The translations under genes were made by a program, and so were the position numbers. A stretch of 64,000 nt of DNA, from positions 744,001 through 808,000 of the forward strand of contig NZ_JAJQQS010000002.1 of NCBI RefSeq assembly GCF_021228125.1. The letters are read 5' to 3'. Shown here in pieces: positions 33,350 through 43,608 of the stretch (position 1 is its first letter; the number at the start of each line of letters is the position of its first letter). This DNA is from Streptomyces albireticuli (GTDB taxonomy: Bacteria > Actinomycetota > Actinomycetes > Streptomycetales > Streptomycetaceae). The notes below the pieces were generated by a model that worked only from the letters and a program-made list of their open reading frames with translations, ran no database searches and was not told the origin of the DNA.

Positions 33350-35302
33350 GTGCCGCAGACCCCCGGAGGCCGGCCCCCCAGGCAGCCCGGACCCCGCCGC
33401 GGCGTGCCCGGCCCCGCGCGCGCCGCACGGCCCCCCGCCCGGTCGCCGGCCCGCCCCGCCGCCCGCCCCGGCTCCCTGCCGCTCCGCCTCGGCAGCCCCC
33501 GGCCCCGGCTGCGCATGGTCGGCCTCGGCCTCGCGCTCGTCCTGCTGGCCTTCACCGTGCGCCTGCTCCAGGTGCAGGCGTTCGACGCCAGCGCGTACGC
33601 GGCCCGCGCCAACGTCAACCGCTACATCCCGGTGACCCTGGCCGCCGAGCGCGGCACCATCACCGACCGCACCGGCGTGGCCCTCGCCACCACCGTCGAC
33701 GCCTACGACATCACCGCCGCGCCCGACCTGCTCACCCCCGACCGGATCAAGACCGACGGCGCGGCCCGCAAGGCCGCCGAGCTGCTCGCCCCCGTCCTGG
33801 ACCAGGACGCGGACGTCCTGGAGCGCAGGCTCACGGCCAACCCCAGGTCGAAGTACGTGGTGCTCGCCCGCCAGCAGACCCCCAAGACCTGGACCCGCGT
33901 CAAGGAGCTCAAGAAGCGCTCGGCCGCCGCGGCCGCGAAGAAGAAGGGCGGCGCCGACGTCCTCGCCGGCATCAACCGCGAGCCGCACAGCAAGCGCGTC
34001 TACCCCAACGGCGGCCTCGCCTCCGGGATACTGGGCTTTGTGAACGCCGAGGGCCGCGGCGGCGGCGGCATCGAGGCCCAGCTGGACAAGACGCTGGCCG
34101 GCCGGGACGGCAAGCTCGTCTACGCCCAGTCCGGCGGCCGCCAGGTGCCCACCGGCGACGTCAAGGAACAGCCCGCCGTGCCCGGCTCCCAGGTCGAGCT
34201 GACCATCGACCGGGACATCCAGTGGGCGGCCCAGAGCGCCATCACCCGCCAGGTGGAGGAGTCCGGGGCCGACCGCGGCTACGTCGTCGTCCAGGACACC
34301 CGCTCCGGCGAGATCCTCGCCATGGCCAACGCCCCCGGCTACGACCCCAACGACCTCGCCCACGCCGACAGCGGCTCGCTGGGCAACGCCGCCCTCCAGG
34401 ACGCCTACGAACCGGGCAGCGTCAGCAAGGTCATGACCATGGCCGCCGTCCTGGAGGAGGGCGCCGCCACCCCGCAGACCCGGGTCGAGGTGCCCAACCG
34501 GCTGCCGCGCGCGGACCGGGCCTTCGCCGACGACATCGACCACGCCACCTGGCACCTCACGCTCAACGGCGTGCTCGCCAAGTCCAGCAACATCGGCACC
34601 ATCCTGGCCGCCGAACAGCTCGGCAAGGACCAGCCCCAGGCCAACCGGGTCCTCCACTCCTACCTGCGGAAGTTCGGCATCGGCGAGCCCACCGGACTCG
34701 GCTTCCCCGGCGAGACCCCCGGCATCCTCGCCGAGCCGGGCAAGTGGAGCGCCTCCCAGCAGTACACCATCCCCTTCGGCCAGGGCCTGTCCCTCAACGC
34801 CGTCCAGGCCGCGTCCGTCTACTCCACGATCGCGGGCGGCGGCGAGCGGGTCCGGCCCACCCTCGTCCGCGGCACCAAGGGCCCCGACGGCCGCTTCACC
34901 CCCGCGCCCACCCCGCCCCGCACCCGGGTGGTGAGCGAGAAGACCGCCAAGAGCCTCCGCGACATGCTGGAGTCCGTGGTCGACGACCGCGAGGGCACCG
35001 GCACCAAGGCGAAGATCCCCGGCTACCGCGTCGCCGGCAAGACCGGCACCTCCAACCGGGTGGACCCGGTCACCGGCCGCTACCACGGCTACACCGCCTC
35101 CTTCGCCGGCTTCGCCCCCGCCGACCAGCCGCGGATCACCGTCTACTGCGCCATCCAGAACCCCACCAAGGGGAGTTACTTCGGCGGCCAGATCTGCGGC
35201 CCCGTCTACAAGCAGGTGATGGAGTTCTCCCTGAAGACCCTCCAGGTACCGCCGTCCGGCACCCAGCCCCCGCGGCTGCCGGTCGGCTACGACGACGAGT
35301 GA
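33350..35302 (+). CDS. ftsI: Septal peptidoglycan transpeptidase FtsI (class B PBP)
   Basis: The product is 650 aa. After an Arg/Pro-rich cytoplasmic segment there is one transmembrane helix (about 62-80), a PBP dimerisation domain (about 90-240) and a transpeptidase domain with the three active-site motifs: S357-V-S-K360, SSN (AKSSNIGT) and KTGT (GKTGTSN). It cross-links septal peptidoglycan together with FtsW. GTG 33350 lies 4 bp after the ftsL stop. In S. coelicolor FtsI is needed for sporulation septation but dispensable for hyphal growth. Confidence 0.96.
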   Translation: MPQTPGGRPPRQPGPRRGVPGPARAARPPARSPARPAARPGSLPLRLGSPRPRLRMVGLGLALVLLAFTVRLLQVQAFDASAYAARANVNRYIPVTLAAERGTITDRTGVALATTVDAYDITAAPDLLTPDRIKTDGAARKAAELLAPVLDQDADVLERRLTANPRSKYVVLARQQTPKTWTRVKELKKRSAAAAAKKKGGADVLAGINREPHSKRVYPNGGLASGILGFVNAEGRGGGGIEAQLDKTLAGRDGKLVYAQSGGRQVPTGDVKEQPAVPGSQVELTIDRDIQWAAQSAITRQVEESGADRGYVVVQDTRSGEILAMANAPGYDPNDLAHADSGSLGNAALQDAYEPGSVSKVMTMAAVLEEGAATPQTRVEVPNRLPRADRAFADDIDHATWHLTLNGVLAKSSNIGTILAAEQLGKDQPQANRVLHSYLRKFGIGEPTGLGFPGETPGILAEPGKWSASQQYTIPFGQGLSLNAVQAASVYSTIAGGGERVRPTLVRGTKGPDGRFTPAPTPPRTRVVSEKTAKSLRDMLESVVDDREGTGTKAKIPGYRVAGKTGTSNRVDPVTGRYHGYTASFAGFAPADQPRITVYCAIQNPTKGSYFGGQICGPVYKQVMEFSLKTLQVPPSGTQPPRLPVGYDDE

Positions 35303-35306
35303 GCCG

Positions 35307-37004
35307 GTGACGGCCGTGACGACCATCACTCCCGATCCCGGGAACCGCGGCCCGGACCGCCCCTCGCTTCGCGACGGGGCGGGTCCGCCCGGTACGCTCA
35401 CCGCCGTGCCACACGCTGATCAGTCACCCACCACCCAGGACGCCCCCGCCGTACACCCGGGAGCGCCCCGCCCCACCCATGCCCGCCCCGTGCCCCTCGC
35501 GGAGCTGGCCGGTCAGCTGGGCATCGCCGCCCCGGGTGACGCCGACGTCACCGGGATCACCCACGACTCACGGGCCGTGCGACCGGGCGACGTCTACGCC
35601 GCCCTGCCCGGCGCCCGCTTCCACGGCGCCGACTTCGCCACCCAGGCCGCCGGCCTCGGCGCCGTCGCCGTGCTGACCGACCCGGCGGGCCGCGACCGCG
35701 CCGCCGCCACCGGCCTGCCCGTCCTCACCGTCGCCGACCCGCGCGGCCGGATGGGCGAGCTCGCGGCGACGATCTACGGACAGCCGGGCCGCGACCTGCT
35801 CCAGATCGGCATCACCGGGACCTCGGGCAAGACCACCACCGCGTACCTCATCGAGGGCGGCCTCAAGGCCATGGGCGGCCTCACCGGCCTCATCGGCACC
35901 GTCGAGTCCCGGATCGGCGACGAGCGGATCAAGTCCGAGCGCACCACCCCCGAGGCCACCGACCTCCAGGCGCTCTTCGCCGTCATGCGCGAGCGCGGCG
36001 TCCGCGCGGTCGCCATGGAGGTCTCCAGCCACGCCCTGGTGCTCGGCCGTGTCGACGGCTGCGTCTTCGACGTCGCGGTCTTCAACAACCTCAGCCCGGA
36101 GCACATGGAGTTCCACACGGGCATGGAGGACTACTTCCAGGCCAAGGCGGAGCTCTTCACCAAGGCCCGCAGCCGCGTCGGCGTCGTCAACCTCGACGAC
36201 GAGTACGGCCGCCGGCTCGCCGAGGGCGCCTCCGAGGTCCCGGTCGTCACCTTCTCCGCCGAGGGCCACCCCGACGCCGACTGGCGCGCCGCCGACGTCG
36301 AGACCGGCCCCTTCGACTCGGTCTTCACCGTCCTCGGCCCGAACGGCGAGCGCGTCCGCGCCCGGTCCCCGCTGGCCGGCCCGTTCAACGTCGCCAACGC
36401 CCTGGCCGCCGTCACCGCGCTCGTCGCCGCCGGCGCCGACCCGCAGACCGCCGCCGACGGCGTCGCCGCCGTCCCCGGCGTGCCCGGCCGGCTGGAGCGC
36501 GTCGACGCGGGCCAGCCCTACCTGGCCGTCGTCGACTACGCCCACAAGACCGACGCCGTCGAATCGGTTCTCCGCGCCCTGCGCAAGGTCACCGAAGGCC
36601 GCATCCACGCGGTGCTCGGCTGCGGCGGCGACCGCGACCGGACCAAGCGCGCCCCCATGGGCGCCGCCCTGGCCCGGCTCGCCGACACCGCCGTGCTGAC
36701 CTCCGACAACCCCCGCTCCGAGGACCCCCTCGCGATCCTCGCCACCATGCTCGCGGGCGCCGCCGAGGTGCCGGCCCACGAGCGCGGCACCGTCCTCCTC
36801 GCGGAGGAGCGGGCCGACGCCATCGCCGCCGCGGTGGCCCGCGCCGAGCCCGGCGACGCCGTCCTCGTCCTCGGCAAGGGCCATGAACAGGGCCAGGACA
36901 TCGCCGGAGTCGTACGCCCCTTCGACGACCGCCAGGTGCTGCGCGGGGCCATCGAGGCCGCGCGGCCGGGCCCGTCGACCAAGCACCGGAACGACCAGGG
37001 ATGA
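35307..37004 (+). CDS. murE: UDP-N-acetylmuramoyl-tripeptide synthetase MurE
   Basis: The product is 565 aa from GTG 35307. It adds the third amino acid (LL-diaminopimelate in streptomycetes) to UDP-MurNAc-L-Ala-D-Glu. The ATP loop GITGTSGKTTT, VMEVSSHALVLGR, NLSPEHMEFH and the DAP-recognising DNPRSEDP motif are present. The N-terminal about 60 residues are Pro/Ala-rich and longer than in most MurE; GTG 35406 is an alternative start with TACGCT 7 nt upstream. The 35307 start is kept because it lies 4 bp after ftsI, in line with the coupled cluster. Confidence 0.93.
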   Translation: MTAVTTITPDPGNRGPDRPSLRDGAGPPGTLTAVPHADQSPTTQDAPAVHPGAPRPTHARPVPLAELAGQLGIAAPGDADVTGITHDSRAVRPGDVYAALPGARFHGADFATQAAGLGAVAVLTDPAGRDRAAATGLPVLTVADPRGRMGELAATIYGQPGRDLLQIGITGTSGKTTTAYLIEGGLKAMGGLTGLIGTVESRIGDERIKSERTTPEATDLQALFAVMRERGVRAVAMEVSSHALVLGRVDGCVFDVAVFNNLSPEHMEFHTGMEDYFQAKAELFTKARSRVGVVNLDDEYGRRLAEGASEVPVVTFSAEGHPDADWRAADVETGPFDSVFTVLGPNGERVRARSPLAGPFNVANALAAVTALVAAGADPQTAADGVAAVPGVPGRLERVDAGQPYLAVVDYAHKTDAVESVLRALRKVTEGRIHAVLGCGGDRDRTKRAPMGAALARLADTAVLTSDNPRSEDPLAILATMLAGAAEVPAHERGTVLLAEERADAIAAAVARAEPGDAVLVLGKGHEQGQDIAGVVRPFDDRQVLRGAIEAARPGPSTKHRNDQG

Positions 37005-37069
37005 CAGATCGCCATGCGCGCACAACCCTCCCCCCGGAAGCTCTCCCGAACGGCCGGAGGTAAATCTCA

Positions 37070-38491
37070 GTGATCGCTCTGTCCCTCGCAGAGATCGCCG
37101 CGATCGTCGGCGGGCAGCAGCACGACATACCGGACCCGGGCCGTACGGCCGGCGGCCCGGTCGTCATCGACTCCCGTGAGGTACGGCCCGGCAGCCTCTT
37201 CGCCGCGCTGCCCGGGGACCACGTCGACGGCCACGACTACGCCGAGCGCGCCGTCGCCGCCGGCGCGGCGGCCGTGCTGGCCACCCGCCCCGTGGGCGTC
37301 CCCGCGATCGTCGTCGACGATGTCGTCGTGGCCCTCGGCGCCCTCGCCCGCGCCGTCGTGGAGAAGCTCGGCACCACCGTGGTCGCGCTCACCGGCTCGG
37401 CCGGGAAGACCAGCACCAAGGACCTGATGGCCCAGCTGCTGCGGCGCCTCGGCCCCACGGTGTGGACCCCCGGCTCGCTCAACAACGAGATCGGCCTGCC
37501 GCTCACCGCCCTCTCCGCCGACGCCGGCACCGACACCCTGGTGCTGGAAATGGGAGCGCGCGGAATCGGCCACATCCGCTACCTCACCGAGATCACCCCG
37601 CCGCGCGTCGGCGTCGTCCTCAACGTCGGCACCGCCCACGTCGGCGAGTTCGGCGGCCGGGAGCAGATCGCCGTCGCCAAGGGCGAGCTGGTCGAGGCCC
37701 TGCCCGCCGCCGAGGACGGCGGCATCGCCGTCCTCAACGCCGACGACCCCCTCGTCCGCGCCATGAGCACGCGTACGAAGGCCCGCGTCGTCCTCTTCGG
37801 CGAGTCCGCCGACGCCGGCGTGCGCGCCGAGAAGGTCCGCCTCACCGCGACCGGACAGCCCTCCTTCACGCTTCACACACCCACCGGGTGCGGGGACGTG
37901 ACCATGCGGCTGTACGGTGAGCACCACGTGTCGAACGCGCTCGCCGCCGCCGCCGTCGCCCATGAGCTGGGCATGCCCGCGCACGAGATCGCCTCCGCGC
38001 TCTCCGATGCGGGCCAGCTCTCCCGCTGGCGGATGGAGGTCACCGAGCGTGCGGACGGCGTGACGATCGTCAACGACGCCTACAACGCGAACCCCGAATC
38101 CATGCGAGCCGCGCTGCGCGCGCTGGCCGCCATGGGCGAAGCCGCCTCGGCGCGGGGGGGCCGTACGTGGGCCGTGCTCGGTCCGATGGCCGAGCTCGGC
38201 GAGGAGGCACTCGCCGAGCACGACGCGGTCGGACGGCTCGCCGTCCGGCTCAACGTCAGCAAGCTCGTGGCAGTCGGGGGCAGGGAAGCGGCCTGGCTGC
38301 GGATGGGCGCCTATAACGAGGGTTCGTGGGGTGAGGAGTCGGTGCACGTGTCCGACACGCAGGCGGCGGTCGACCTGTTGCGCAGCGAGCTGCGCCCGGG
38401 TGACGTCGTGCTGGTGAAGGCGTCCAGGTCGGTCGGCCTGGAGCGGGTCGCGCAGCAGCTGCTCGAGCGCGAGGGCGAGGTCCGGGGCTGA
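37070..38491 (+). CDS. murF: UDP-N-acetylmuramoyl-tripeptide--D-alanyl-D-alanine ligase MurF
   Basis: The product is 473 aa. It adds the D-Ala-D-Ala dipeptide to complete the UDP-MurNAc-pentapeptide. The ATP loop [25 protein letters not shown], the metal-binding [12 protein letters not shown] and [12 protein letters not shown] blocks are clear. GTG 37070 has CCGGAGG ending 9 nt upstream. The stop overlaps the mraY ATG (TGATG). 65 bp separate it from murE, the longest gap in this part of the cluster. Confidence 0.95.
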   Translation: MIALSLAEIAAIVGGQQHDIPDPGRTAGGPVVIDSREVRPGSLFAALPGDHVDGHDYAERAVAAGAAAVLATRPVGVPAIVVDDVVVALGALARAVVEKLGTTVVALTGSAGKTSTKDLMAQLLRRLGPTVWTPGSLNNEIGLPLTALSADAGTDTLVLEMGARGIGHIRYLTEITPPRVGVVLNVGTAHVGEFGGREQIAVAKGELVEALPAAEDGGIAVLNADDPLVRAMSTRTKARVVLFGESADAGVRAEKVRLTATGQPSFTLHTPTGCGDVTMRLYGEHHVSNALAAAAVAHELGMPAHEIASALSDAGQLSRWRMEVTERADGVTIVNDAYNANPESMRAALRALAAMGEAASARGGRTWAVLGPMAELGEEALAEHDAVGRLAVRLNVSKLVAVGGREAAWLRMGAYNEGSWGEESVHVSDTQAAVDLLRSELRPGDVVLVKASRSVGLERVAQQLLEREGEVRG

Positions 38492-39555
38492 TGAACCAGA
38501 TCCTCTTCGCGGGTGTCATCGGTCTGGTCCTGACCCTCGTCGGCACCCCGCTGCTGATCAAGTTCCTGGCACGCAAGGGCTACGGCCAGTTCATCCGTGA
38601 CGACGGCCCGCGCGGCCACGCGGGGAAGAAGGGCACGCCCACCATGGGTGGCATCGCCTTCATCCTCGCCACGCTCATCGCCTACGCACTGACCAAGGTC
38701 ATCACCAGCCACGAGCCGACCTTCTCCGGTCTGCTGGTGCTGTTCCTGACCGCGGGCATGGGCCTGGTCGGCTTCCTCGACGACTACATCAAGATCGTCA
38801 AGCAGCGGAGCCTGGGCCTGCGCGCCAAGGCGAAGATGGCCGGCCAGCTGATCGTCGGCATCGCCTTCGCCGTGCTGGCACTGCAGTTCGCGGACACCCG
38901 GGGCCAGACCCCGGCCTCCACCAAGCTGTCCTTCACCCAGGACTTCGGCTGGTCCGTCGGCCCCGTGATCTTCGTGATCTGGGCGCTGTTCATGATCCTC
39001 GCGATGTCGAACGGCGTGAACCTCACCGACGGCCTCGACGGCCTCGCCACCGGCGCCTCCGTGATGGTCTTCGGCGCCTATGTCTTCATCGGCACCTGGC
39101 AGCACGGCCAGTCCTGCGGCAACCCGCTGACCGCCGGCGCCGCCTGCTACGAGGTCCGCGACCCGCTCGACCTCGCGGTCGTCGCCTCGGCACTGATGGG
39201 CTCCTGCTTCGGCTTCCTGTGGTGGAACACCTCGCCCGCCAAGATCTTCATGGGTGACACCGGCTCGCTCGCCCTCGGCGGCGCCCTCGCCGGCCTCGCG
39301 ATCTGCTCCCGCACGGAGCTGCTGCTCGCCCTCCTCGGCGGCCTGTTCGTCCTGATCACCATGTCCGTCGTGATCCAGGTCGGCTCCTTCCGCCTCACCG
39401 GGAAGCGCGTCTTCCGGATGGCACCGCTCCAGCACCACTTCGAACTCAAGGGGTGGAGCGAGGTCCTTGTGGTGGTCCGCTTCTGGATCATCCAGGGCCT
39501 GTGCGTCGCCGTCGGACTCGGAATCTTCTACGCGGGATGGCTGGCCATCAAGTGA
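38491..39555 (+). CDS. mraY: Phospho-N-acetylmuramoyl-pentapeptide transferase MraY
   Basis: The product is 354 aa, an integral membrane enzyme with about ten helices. It transfers phospho-MurNAc-pentapeptide to undecaprenyl phosphate, making lipid I. Motifs [18 protein letters not shown] (catalytic Asp pair), [10 protein letters not shown] and [11 protein letters not shown] are diagnostic. The ATG shares a base with the murF stop, and its own stop overlaps the murD GTG. Confidence 0.97.
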   Translation: MNQILFAGVIGLVLTLVGTPLLIKFLARKGYGQFIRDDGPRGHAGKKGTPTMGGIAFILATLIAYALTKVITSHEPTFSGLLVLFLTAGMGLVGFLDDYIKIVKQRSLGLRAKAKMAGQLIVGIAFAVLALQFADTRGQTPASTKLSFTQDFGWSVGPVIFVIWALFMILAMSNGVNLTDGLDGLATGASVMVFGAYVFIGTWQHGQSCGNPLTAGAACYEVRDPLDLAVVASALMGSCFGFLWWNTSPAKIFMGDTGSLALGGALAGLAICSRTELLLALLGGLFVLITMSVVIQVGSFRLTGKRVFRMAPLQHHFELKGWSEVLVVVRFWIIQGLCVAVGLGIFYAGWLAIK

Positions 39556-41033
39556 CCCCTCTTTCCGGTCTCTCCGGTCTCTCCGGTCTCTCCGACCCCG
39601 CCGCCTGGAGCGGCAAGCACATCACCGTGGCCGGCCTCGGGGTGAGCGGCGTCAGCGCCGCCCGCGCCCTGGCCGGCCTCGGGGCCCGGGTGACCGTGGT
39701 CGACGGCGGCGACGGAGAGGCGCTGCGCGAGCGCGCCGCCGCGCTCGGCGCCGAGGGCGTCACCGTCCGCCTCGGCGACGCCACGACCCTGCCCGAGGGC
39801 ACCGAGCTGGTCGTCACCTCGCCCGGCTGGCGCCCCGACAGCCCGCTCTTCGCGGCCGCCGCCGAGGCCGGTGTGGACGTCGTCGGCGACGTCGAGATCG
39901 CCTGGCGGCTGCGCGGCGAGAACGCCGCCCCCTGGCTCGCGGTCACCGGCACCAACGGCAAGACCACCACCGTGCAGATGCTGGCCTCGATCCTCACGGC
40001 CGCCGGGCTGCACACCGCCGCCGTCGGCAACATCGGCACGCCGATCATCGACGTCGTCCTCTCCCAGGACGCCCCGGGCGCGGAGCCCTACGACGTCCTG
40101 GCCGTCGAGCTCTCCAGCTACCAGCTGCACTGGGCGCCGTCCGTCCGCGCCCACTCCGGGGCCGTGCTCAACCTCGCCCCCGACCACCTCGACTGGCACG
40201 GCTCCATGCCGGCGTACGCCGCCGACAAGGGCCGCGTCTTCGAGGGCAACCAGGTCGCCTGCGTCTACAACGTGGCGGACCCCCGCACCGAGCACCTGGT
40301 CCGCGAGGCCGACGTCGAGGAGGGCTGCCGCGCCATCGGCTTCACCCTCGGCGCCCCCGCCGTCTCCGAGCTCGGCGTGGTCGACGGCCTCCTCGTCGAC
40401 CGGGCCTTCGTGCCCGACCGGCAGAAGAACGCCCAGGAGCTCGCCGAGGTCGCCGACATCAAGCCGGCCGCCCCGCACAACATCGCCAACGCCCTCGCGG
40501 CCGCCGCCCTGGCCCGCGCCTTCGGCGTGCAGCCCGCGGCCGTCCGGGAGGGCCTGCGCGCCTTCCGCCCGGACGCCCACCGGATCGCCCACGTCGCGGA
40601 CATCGACGGCGTCGCGTACGTGGACGACTCCAAGGCCACCAACACCCACGCCGCGGAGGCGTCCCTGGCGGCCTACGAGTCCATCGTCTGGATCGCCGGC
40701 GGCCTCGCCAAGGGCGCGACCTTCGACGACCTCGTGACCCGGTCGGCGAAGCGGCTGCGCGGCGTCGTCCTGATGGGCGCCGACCGCGCCCTGATCGGTG
40801 AAGCGCTGGCGCGACACGCCCCGGATGTGCCGGTGGTCGACCTCGACCGGACCGACACTGGTGCGATGGCCGAAGCGGTCCGCGAAGCGGCCCGGCTCGC
40901 CGGACCGGGGGACACCGTGCTCATGGCCCCGGCGTGCGCCTCGATGGACATGTTCGTCAACTACAACAAGCGCGGCGAGGCCTTCGCCGAGGCGGTCCAC
41001 GCCCTCGCCGCGGGCCGCGACAAGGACGCGTAG
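39552..41033 (+). CDS. murD: UDP-N-acetylmuramoylalanine--D-glutamate ligase MurD
   Basis: The product is 493 aa. It adds D-glutamate to UDP-MurNAc-L-Ala. The N-terminal UDP fold starts at [17 protein letters not shown]; the ATP loop is [14 protein letters not shown], followed by [14 protein letters not shown] and [16 protein letters not shown] 39552 overlaps the mraY stop (GTGA); the longer frame would run inside mraY. The first residues encode an SGL-SGL-SGL tandem repeat from three perfect 9-bp units (39567-39593). Confidence 0.95.
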   Translation: MTPLSGLSGLSGLSDPAAWSGKHITVAGLGVSGVSAARALAGLGARVTVVDGGDGEALRERAAALGAEGVTVRLGDATTLPEGTELVVTSPGWRPDSPLFAAAAEAGVDVVGDVEIAWRLRGENAAPWLAVTGTNGKTTTVQMLASILTAAGLHTAAVGNIGTPIIDVVLSQDAPGAEPYDVLAVELSSYQLHWAPSVRAHSGAVLNLAPDHLDWHGSMPAYAADKGRVFEGNQVACVYNVADPRTEHLVREADVEEGCRAIGFTLGAPAVSELGVVDGLLVDRAFVPDRQKNAQELAEVADIKPAAPHNIANALAAAALARAFGVQPAAVREGLRAFRPDAHRIAHVADIDGVAYVDDSKATNTHAAEASLAAYESIVWIAGGLAKGATFDDLVTRSAKRLRGVVLMGADRALIGEALARHAPDVPVVDLDRTDTGAMAEAVREAARLAGPGDTVLMAPACASMDMFVNYNKRGEAFAEAVHALAAGRDKDA

Positions 41034-41088
41034 CCGCCCGGACCCGGCGCGGGCGGGCGGCGCCGGACTCGAGCGGAGGGACACCCGG

Positions 41089-42477
41089 ATGCACGCCGAC
41101 CACACCGCCCCCCGGGGCCCCCGGGACGCCTGGACGGCCCTGCGCGGGCCCGCCGCGCGCCCCCGGCCCGTACGGGCGCCCCGCCCGGCCGGCGCCCGGA
41201 GCGGGGGCGGCCCCGGCCGCCGCCCGCCGCGCGGCACCGTGCTGGGCGGGCTCAGGACCCTGCACCTGCGCGCCAAGCGCGCCTGGGACCGGCCGCTGAC
41301 GGCCTACTACCTGGTGCTCGGCGGCTCGCTGCTGATCACCGTGCTCGGCCTGGTCATGGTCTACTCCGCCTCCCAGATCAAGGCCCTGCAGAACGGCCTG
41401 CCGCCCAGCTTCTTCTTCCGCAAGCAGCTGCTGGCCGCCGCGATCGGCTCCGTCCTGCTGCTGACGGCCGCCCGGATGCCCGTGAAGGTGCTCCGGGCCT
41501 TCGCCTACCCCGCGCTCGCGGGGTCGCTCTTCCTGCTCTGCCTGGTCCAGGTGCCCGGCATCGGCGAGACCATCAACGGCAACACCAACTGGATCTCCCT
41601 CGGCGGCCCCTTCCAGCTCCAGCCCAGCGAGTTCGCCAAGCTGGCCCTGGTGCTCTGGGGCGCCGACCTGCTGGCCCGTAAACAGGCCAAGAAGCTGCTC
41701 ACCCAGTGGAAACACCTGCTGGTCCCGCTGGTGCCGGTGACCTTCGTGCTGCTCGGCCTGATCATGCTGGGCGGCGACATGGGCACCACCGTGGTGCTCA
41801 CCACGGTGCTGCTGGGACTGCTGTGGGTGGCCGGCGCCCCCACCAGGCTGTTCGCGGGGGTGTTCGGTGTCACGGCCGTCCTCGCCGTACTGTTCATCAA
41901 GACCAGTGCGAACCGCATGTCCCGGCTCGCCTGCATCGGCGCCACCGACCCCGGCACCAACGACCAGTGCTGGCAGGCGGTGCACGGGATCTACGCGCTG
42001 GCCAACGGCGGATGGTTCGGGGCCGGCCTCGGAGCGAGTGTGGAGAAATGGGGCGAACTCCCCGAACCTCACACAGACTTCATCTTCGCCATCACCGGTG
42101 AGGAACTCGGTCTCGCGGGGACGCTGTCGGTACTCGCCCTGTTCGCGGCTCTAGGCTATGCGGGTATCCGCGTGGCCGGACGCACGGAGGACCCCTTCGT
42201 GAGGTACGCCGCGGGAGGTGTGACCACCTGGATCACGGCCCAGGCCGTGGTCAACATCGGTGCGGTGCTCGGCCTGCTGCCGATCGCCGGTGTCCCCCTG
42301 CCGCTGTTCTCCTACGGAGGGTCCGCCCTGCTGCCGACCATGTTCGCCATCGGGCTGCTGATCGCGTTCGCGCGCGACGAACCCGGTGCACGGGCGGCGC
42401 TGGCCATGCGGCAGCCTGGGGTGAGATGGAAGACGATGAGACGGCGCGTCAAGAAGCGACCGTCCGGAGAGCGGTGA
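41089..42477 (+). CDS. ftsW: Lipid II polymerase / division protein FtsW
   Basis: The product is 462 aa. A Pro/Arg-rich cytoplasmic N-terminus (about 75 residues) precedes about ten transmembrane helices of the SEDS family: MVYSASQIKA, GNTNWISLGGPFQLQPSEFAKL, and the hallmark GLGASVEKWGELPEPHTDFIFAITGEELG. SEDS proteins polymerise glycan strands and act with FtsI at the septum. ATG 41089 has GCGGAGGG 8 nt upstream; longer frames run back into murD. 55 bp separate it from murD. Confidence 0.95.
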   Translation: MHADHTAPRGPRDAWTALRGPAARPRPVRAPRPAGARSGGGPGRRPPRGTVLGGLRTLHLRAKRAWDRPLTAYYLVLGGSLLITVLGLVMVYSASQIKALQNGLPPSFFFRKQLLAAAIGSVLLLTAARMPVKVLRAFAYPALAGSLFLLCLVQVPGIGETINGNTNWISLGGPFQLQPSEFAKLALVLWGADLLARKQAKKLLTQWKHLLVPLVPVTFVLLGLIMLGGDMGTTVVLTTVLLGLLWVAGAPTRLFAGVFGVTAVLAVLFIKTSANRMSRLACIGATDPGTNDQCWQAVHGIYALANGGWFGAGLGASVEKWGELPEPHTDFIFAITGEELGLAGTLSVLALFAALGYAGIRVAGRTEDPFVRYAAGGVTTWITAQAVVNIGAVLGLLPIAGVPLPLFSYGGSALLPTMFAIGLLIAFARDEPGARAALAMRQPGVRWKTMRRRVKKRPSGER

Positions 42478-42483
42478 ATTTCG

Positions 42484-43578
42484 GTGCATGTCGTACTCGC
42501 CGGTGGGGGGACCGCCGGCCACATCGAGCCCGCGCTCGCCCTCGCGGACGCCCTGCGCAGGCAGGACCCGACCGTGGGGATCACGGCGCTCGGCACGGAG
42601 CGGGGTCTGGAGACCCGCCTGGTGCCCGAGCGGGGCTATGAACTCGGGCTCATCCCCGCCGTACCCCTGCCTCGCAAGCCCACGCCCGAGCTGATCACCG
42701 TCCCCGGACGGCTGCGCGGCACCATCAAGGCCGCCGAGCAGATCCTGGAGCGCACCAAGGCGGACTGCGTGGTCGGCTTCGGCGGCTATGTGGCGCTGCC
42801 CGGCTACCTGGCCGCCAAGCGGCTCGGCGTGCCGATCATCGTGCACGAGGCCAACGCCCGGCCCGGCCTCGCCAACAAGATCGGCTCGCGCTACGCGGCC
42901 GGTGTCGCGGTGTCCACCCCGGACAGCAAGCTGCGCAACGCCCGCTACGTCGGCATCCCGCTGCGGCGCACCATCGCCACCCTCGACCGGGCCGCGGCCC
43001 GGTTCGAGGCGCGGGCGTACTTCGGGCTGGACCCCAACCTGCCGACCCTGCTGGTCTCCGGCGGTTCGCAGGGCGCCCGCCGGCTGAACGAGGTCGTCCA
43101 GTCCACCGTTCCGTTCCTGCAGCGCGCGGGGATCCAGATCCTGCACGCGGTCGGTCCGAAGAATGAAATGCCGCATGTGGACAACATGCCCGGAATGCCG
43201 CCCTATGTCCCGGTACCGTATGTGGACCGGATGGATCTCGCGTACGCCGCGGCCGACATGATGCTCTGCCGCGCGGGCGCCATGACCGTCGCCGAGCTGT
43301 CCGCCGTCGGGCTCCCGGCCGCCTATGTCCCGCTGCCCATCGGCAACGGCGAGCAGCGGCTCAACGCCCAGCCGGTGGTCAAGGCGGGCGGCGGCCTGCT
43401 GGTCGACGACGCCGAGCTCAGCCCCGAGTGGCTCCAGCGCGAGGTGCTCCCGGTGCTCGGCGACCCGCACCGGCTGTACGCGATGTCCCGCGCCGCCGGT
43501 GAGTTCGGGCGCCGCGACGCCGACGAGCTGCTCGTCGGCATGGTGTACGAGGCTATTGCCGCACGCAGAGCGGGCTGA
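42484..43578 (+). CDS. murG: UDP-N-acetylglucosamine transferase MurG
   Basis: The product is 364 aa, a GT-B glycosyltransferase that adds GlcNAc to lipid I to give lipid II at the inner membrane face. The G-loops VVLAGGGTAGHIEPALALA, VVGFGGYVALPGYLAA and LVSGGSQGARRLNE, and the donor-binding CRAGAMTVAELSAVGLPA are evident. GTG 42484 lies 6 bp after ftsW, whose end (GGAGAGCGGTGA) also supplies the ribosome binding site. Confidence 0.97.
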   Translation: MHVVLAGGGTAGHIEPALALADALRRQDPTVGITALGTERGLETRLVPERGYELGLIPAVPLPRKPTPELITVPGRLRGTIKAAEQILERTKADCVVGFGGYVALPGYLAAKRLGVPIIVHEANARPGLANKIGSRYAAGVAVSTPDSKLRNARYVGIPLRRTIATLDRAAARFEARAYFGLDPNLPTLLVSGGSQGARRLNEVVQSTVPFLQRAGIQILHAVGPKNEMPHVDNMPGMPPYVPVPYVDRMDLAYAAADMMLCRAGAMTVAELSAVGLPAAYVPLPIGNGEQRLNAQPVVKAGGGLLVDDAELSPEWLQREVLPVLGDPHRLYAMSRAAGEFGRRDADELLVGMVYEAIAARRAG

Positions 43579-43608
43579 GCGCCCGTAGGAGCAGGAGGCT
43601 AGGGGAGC

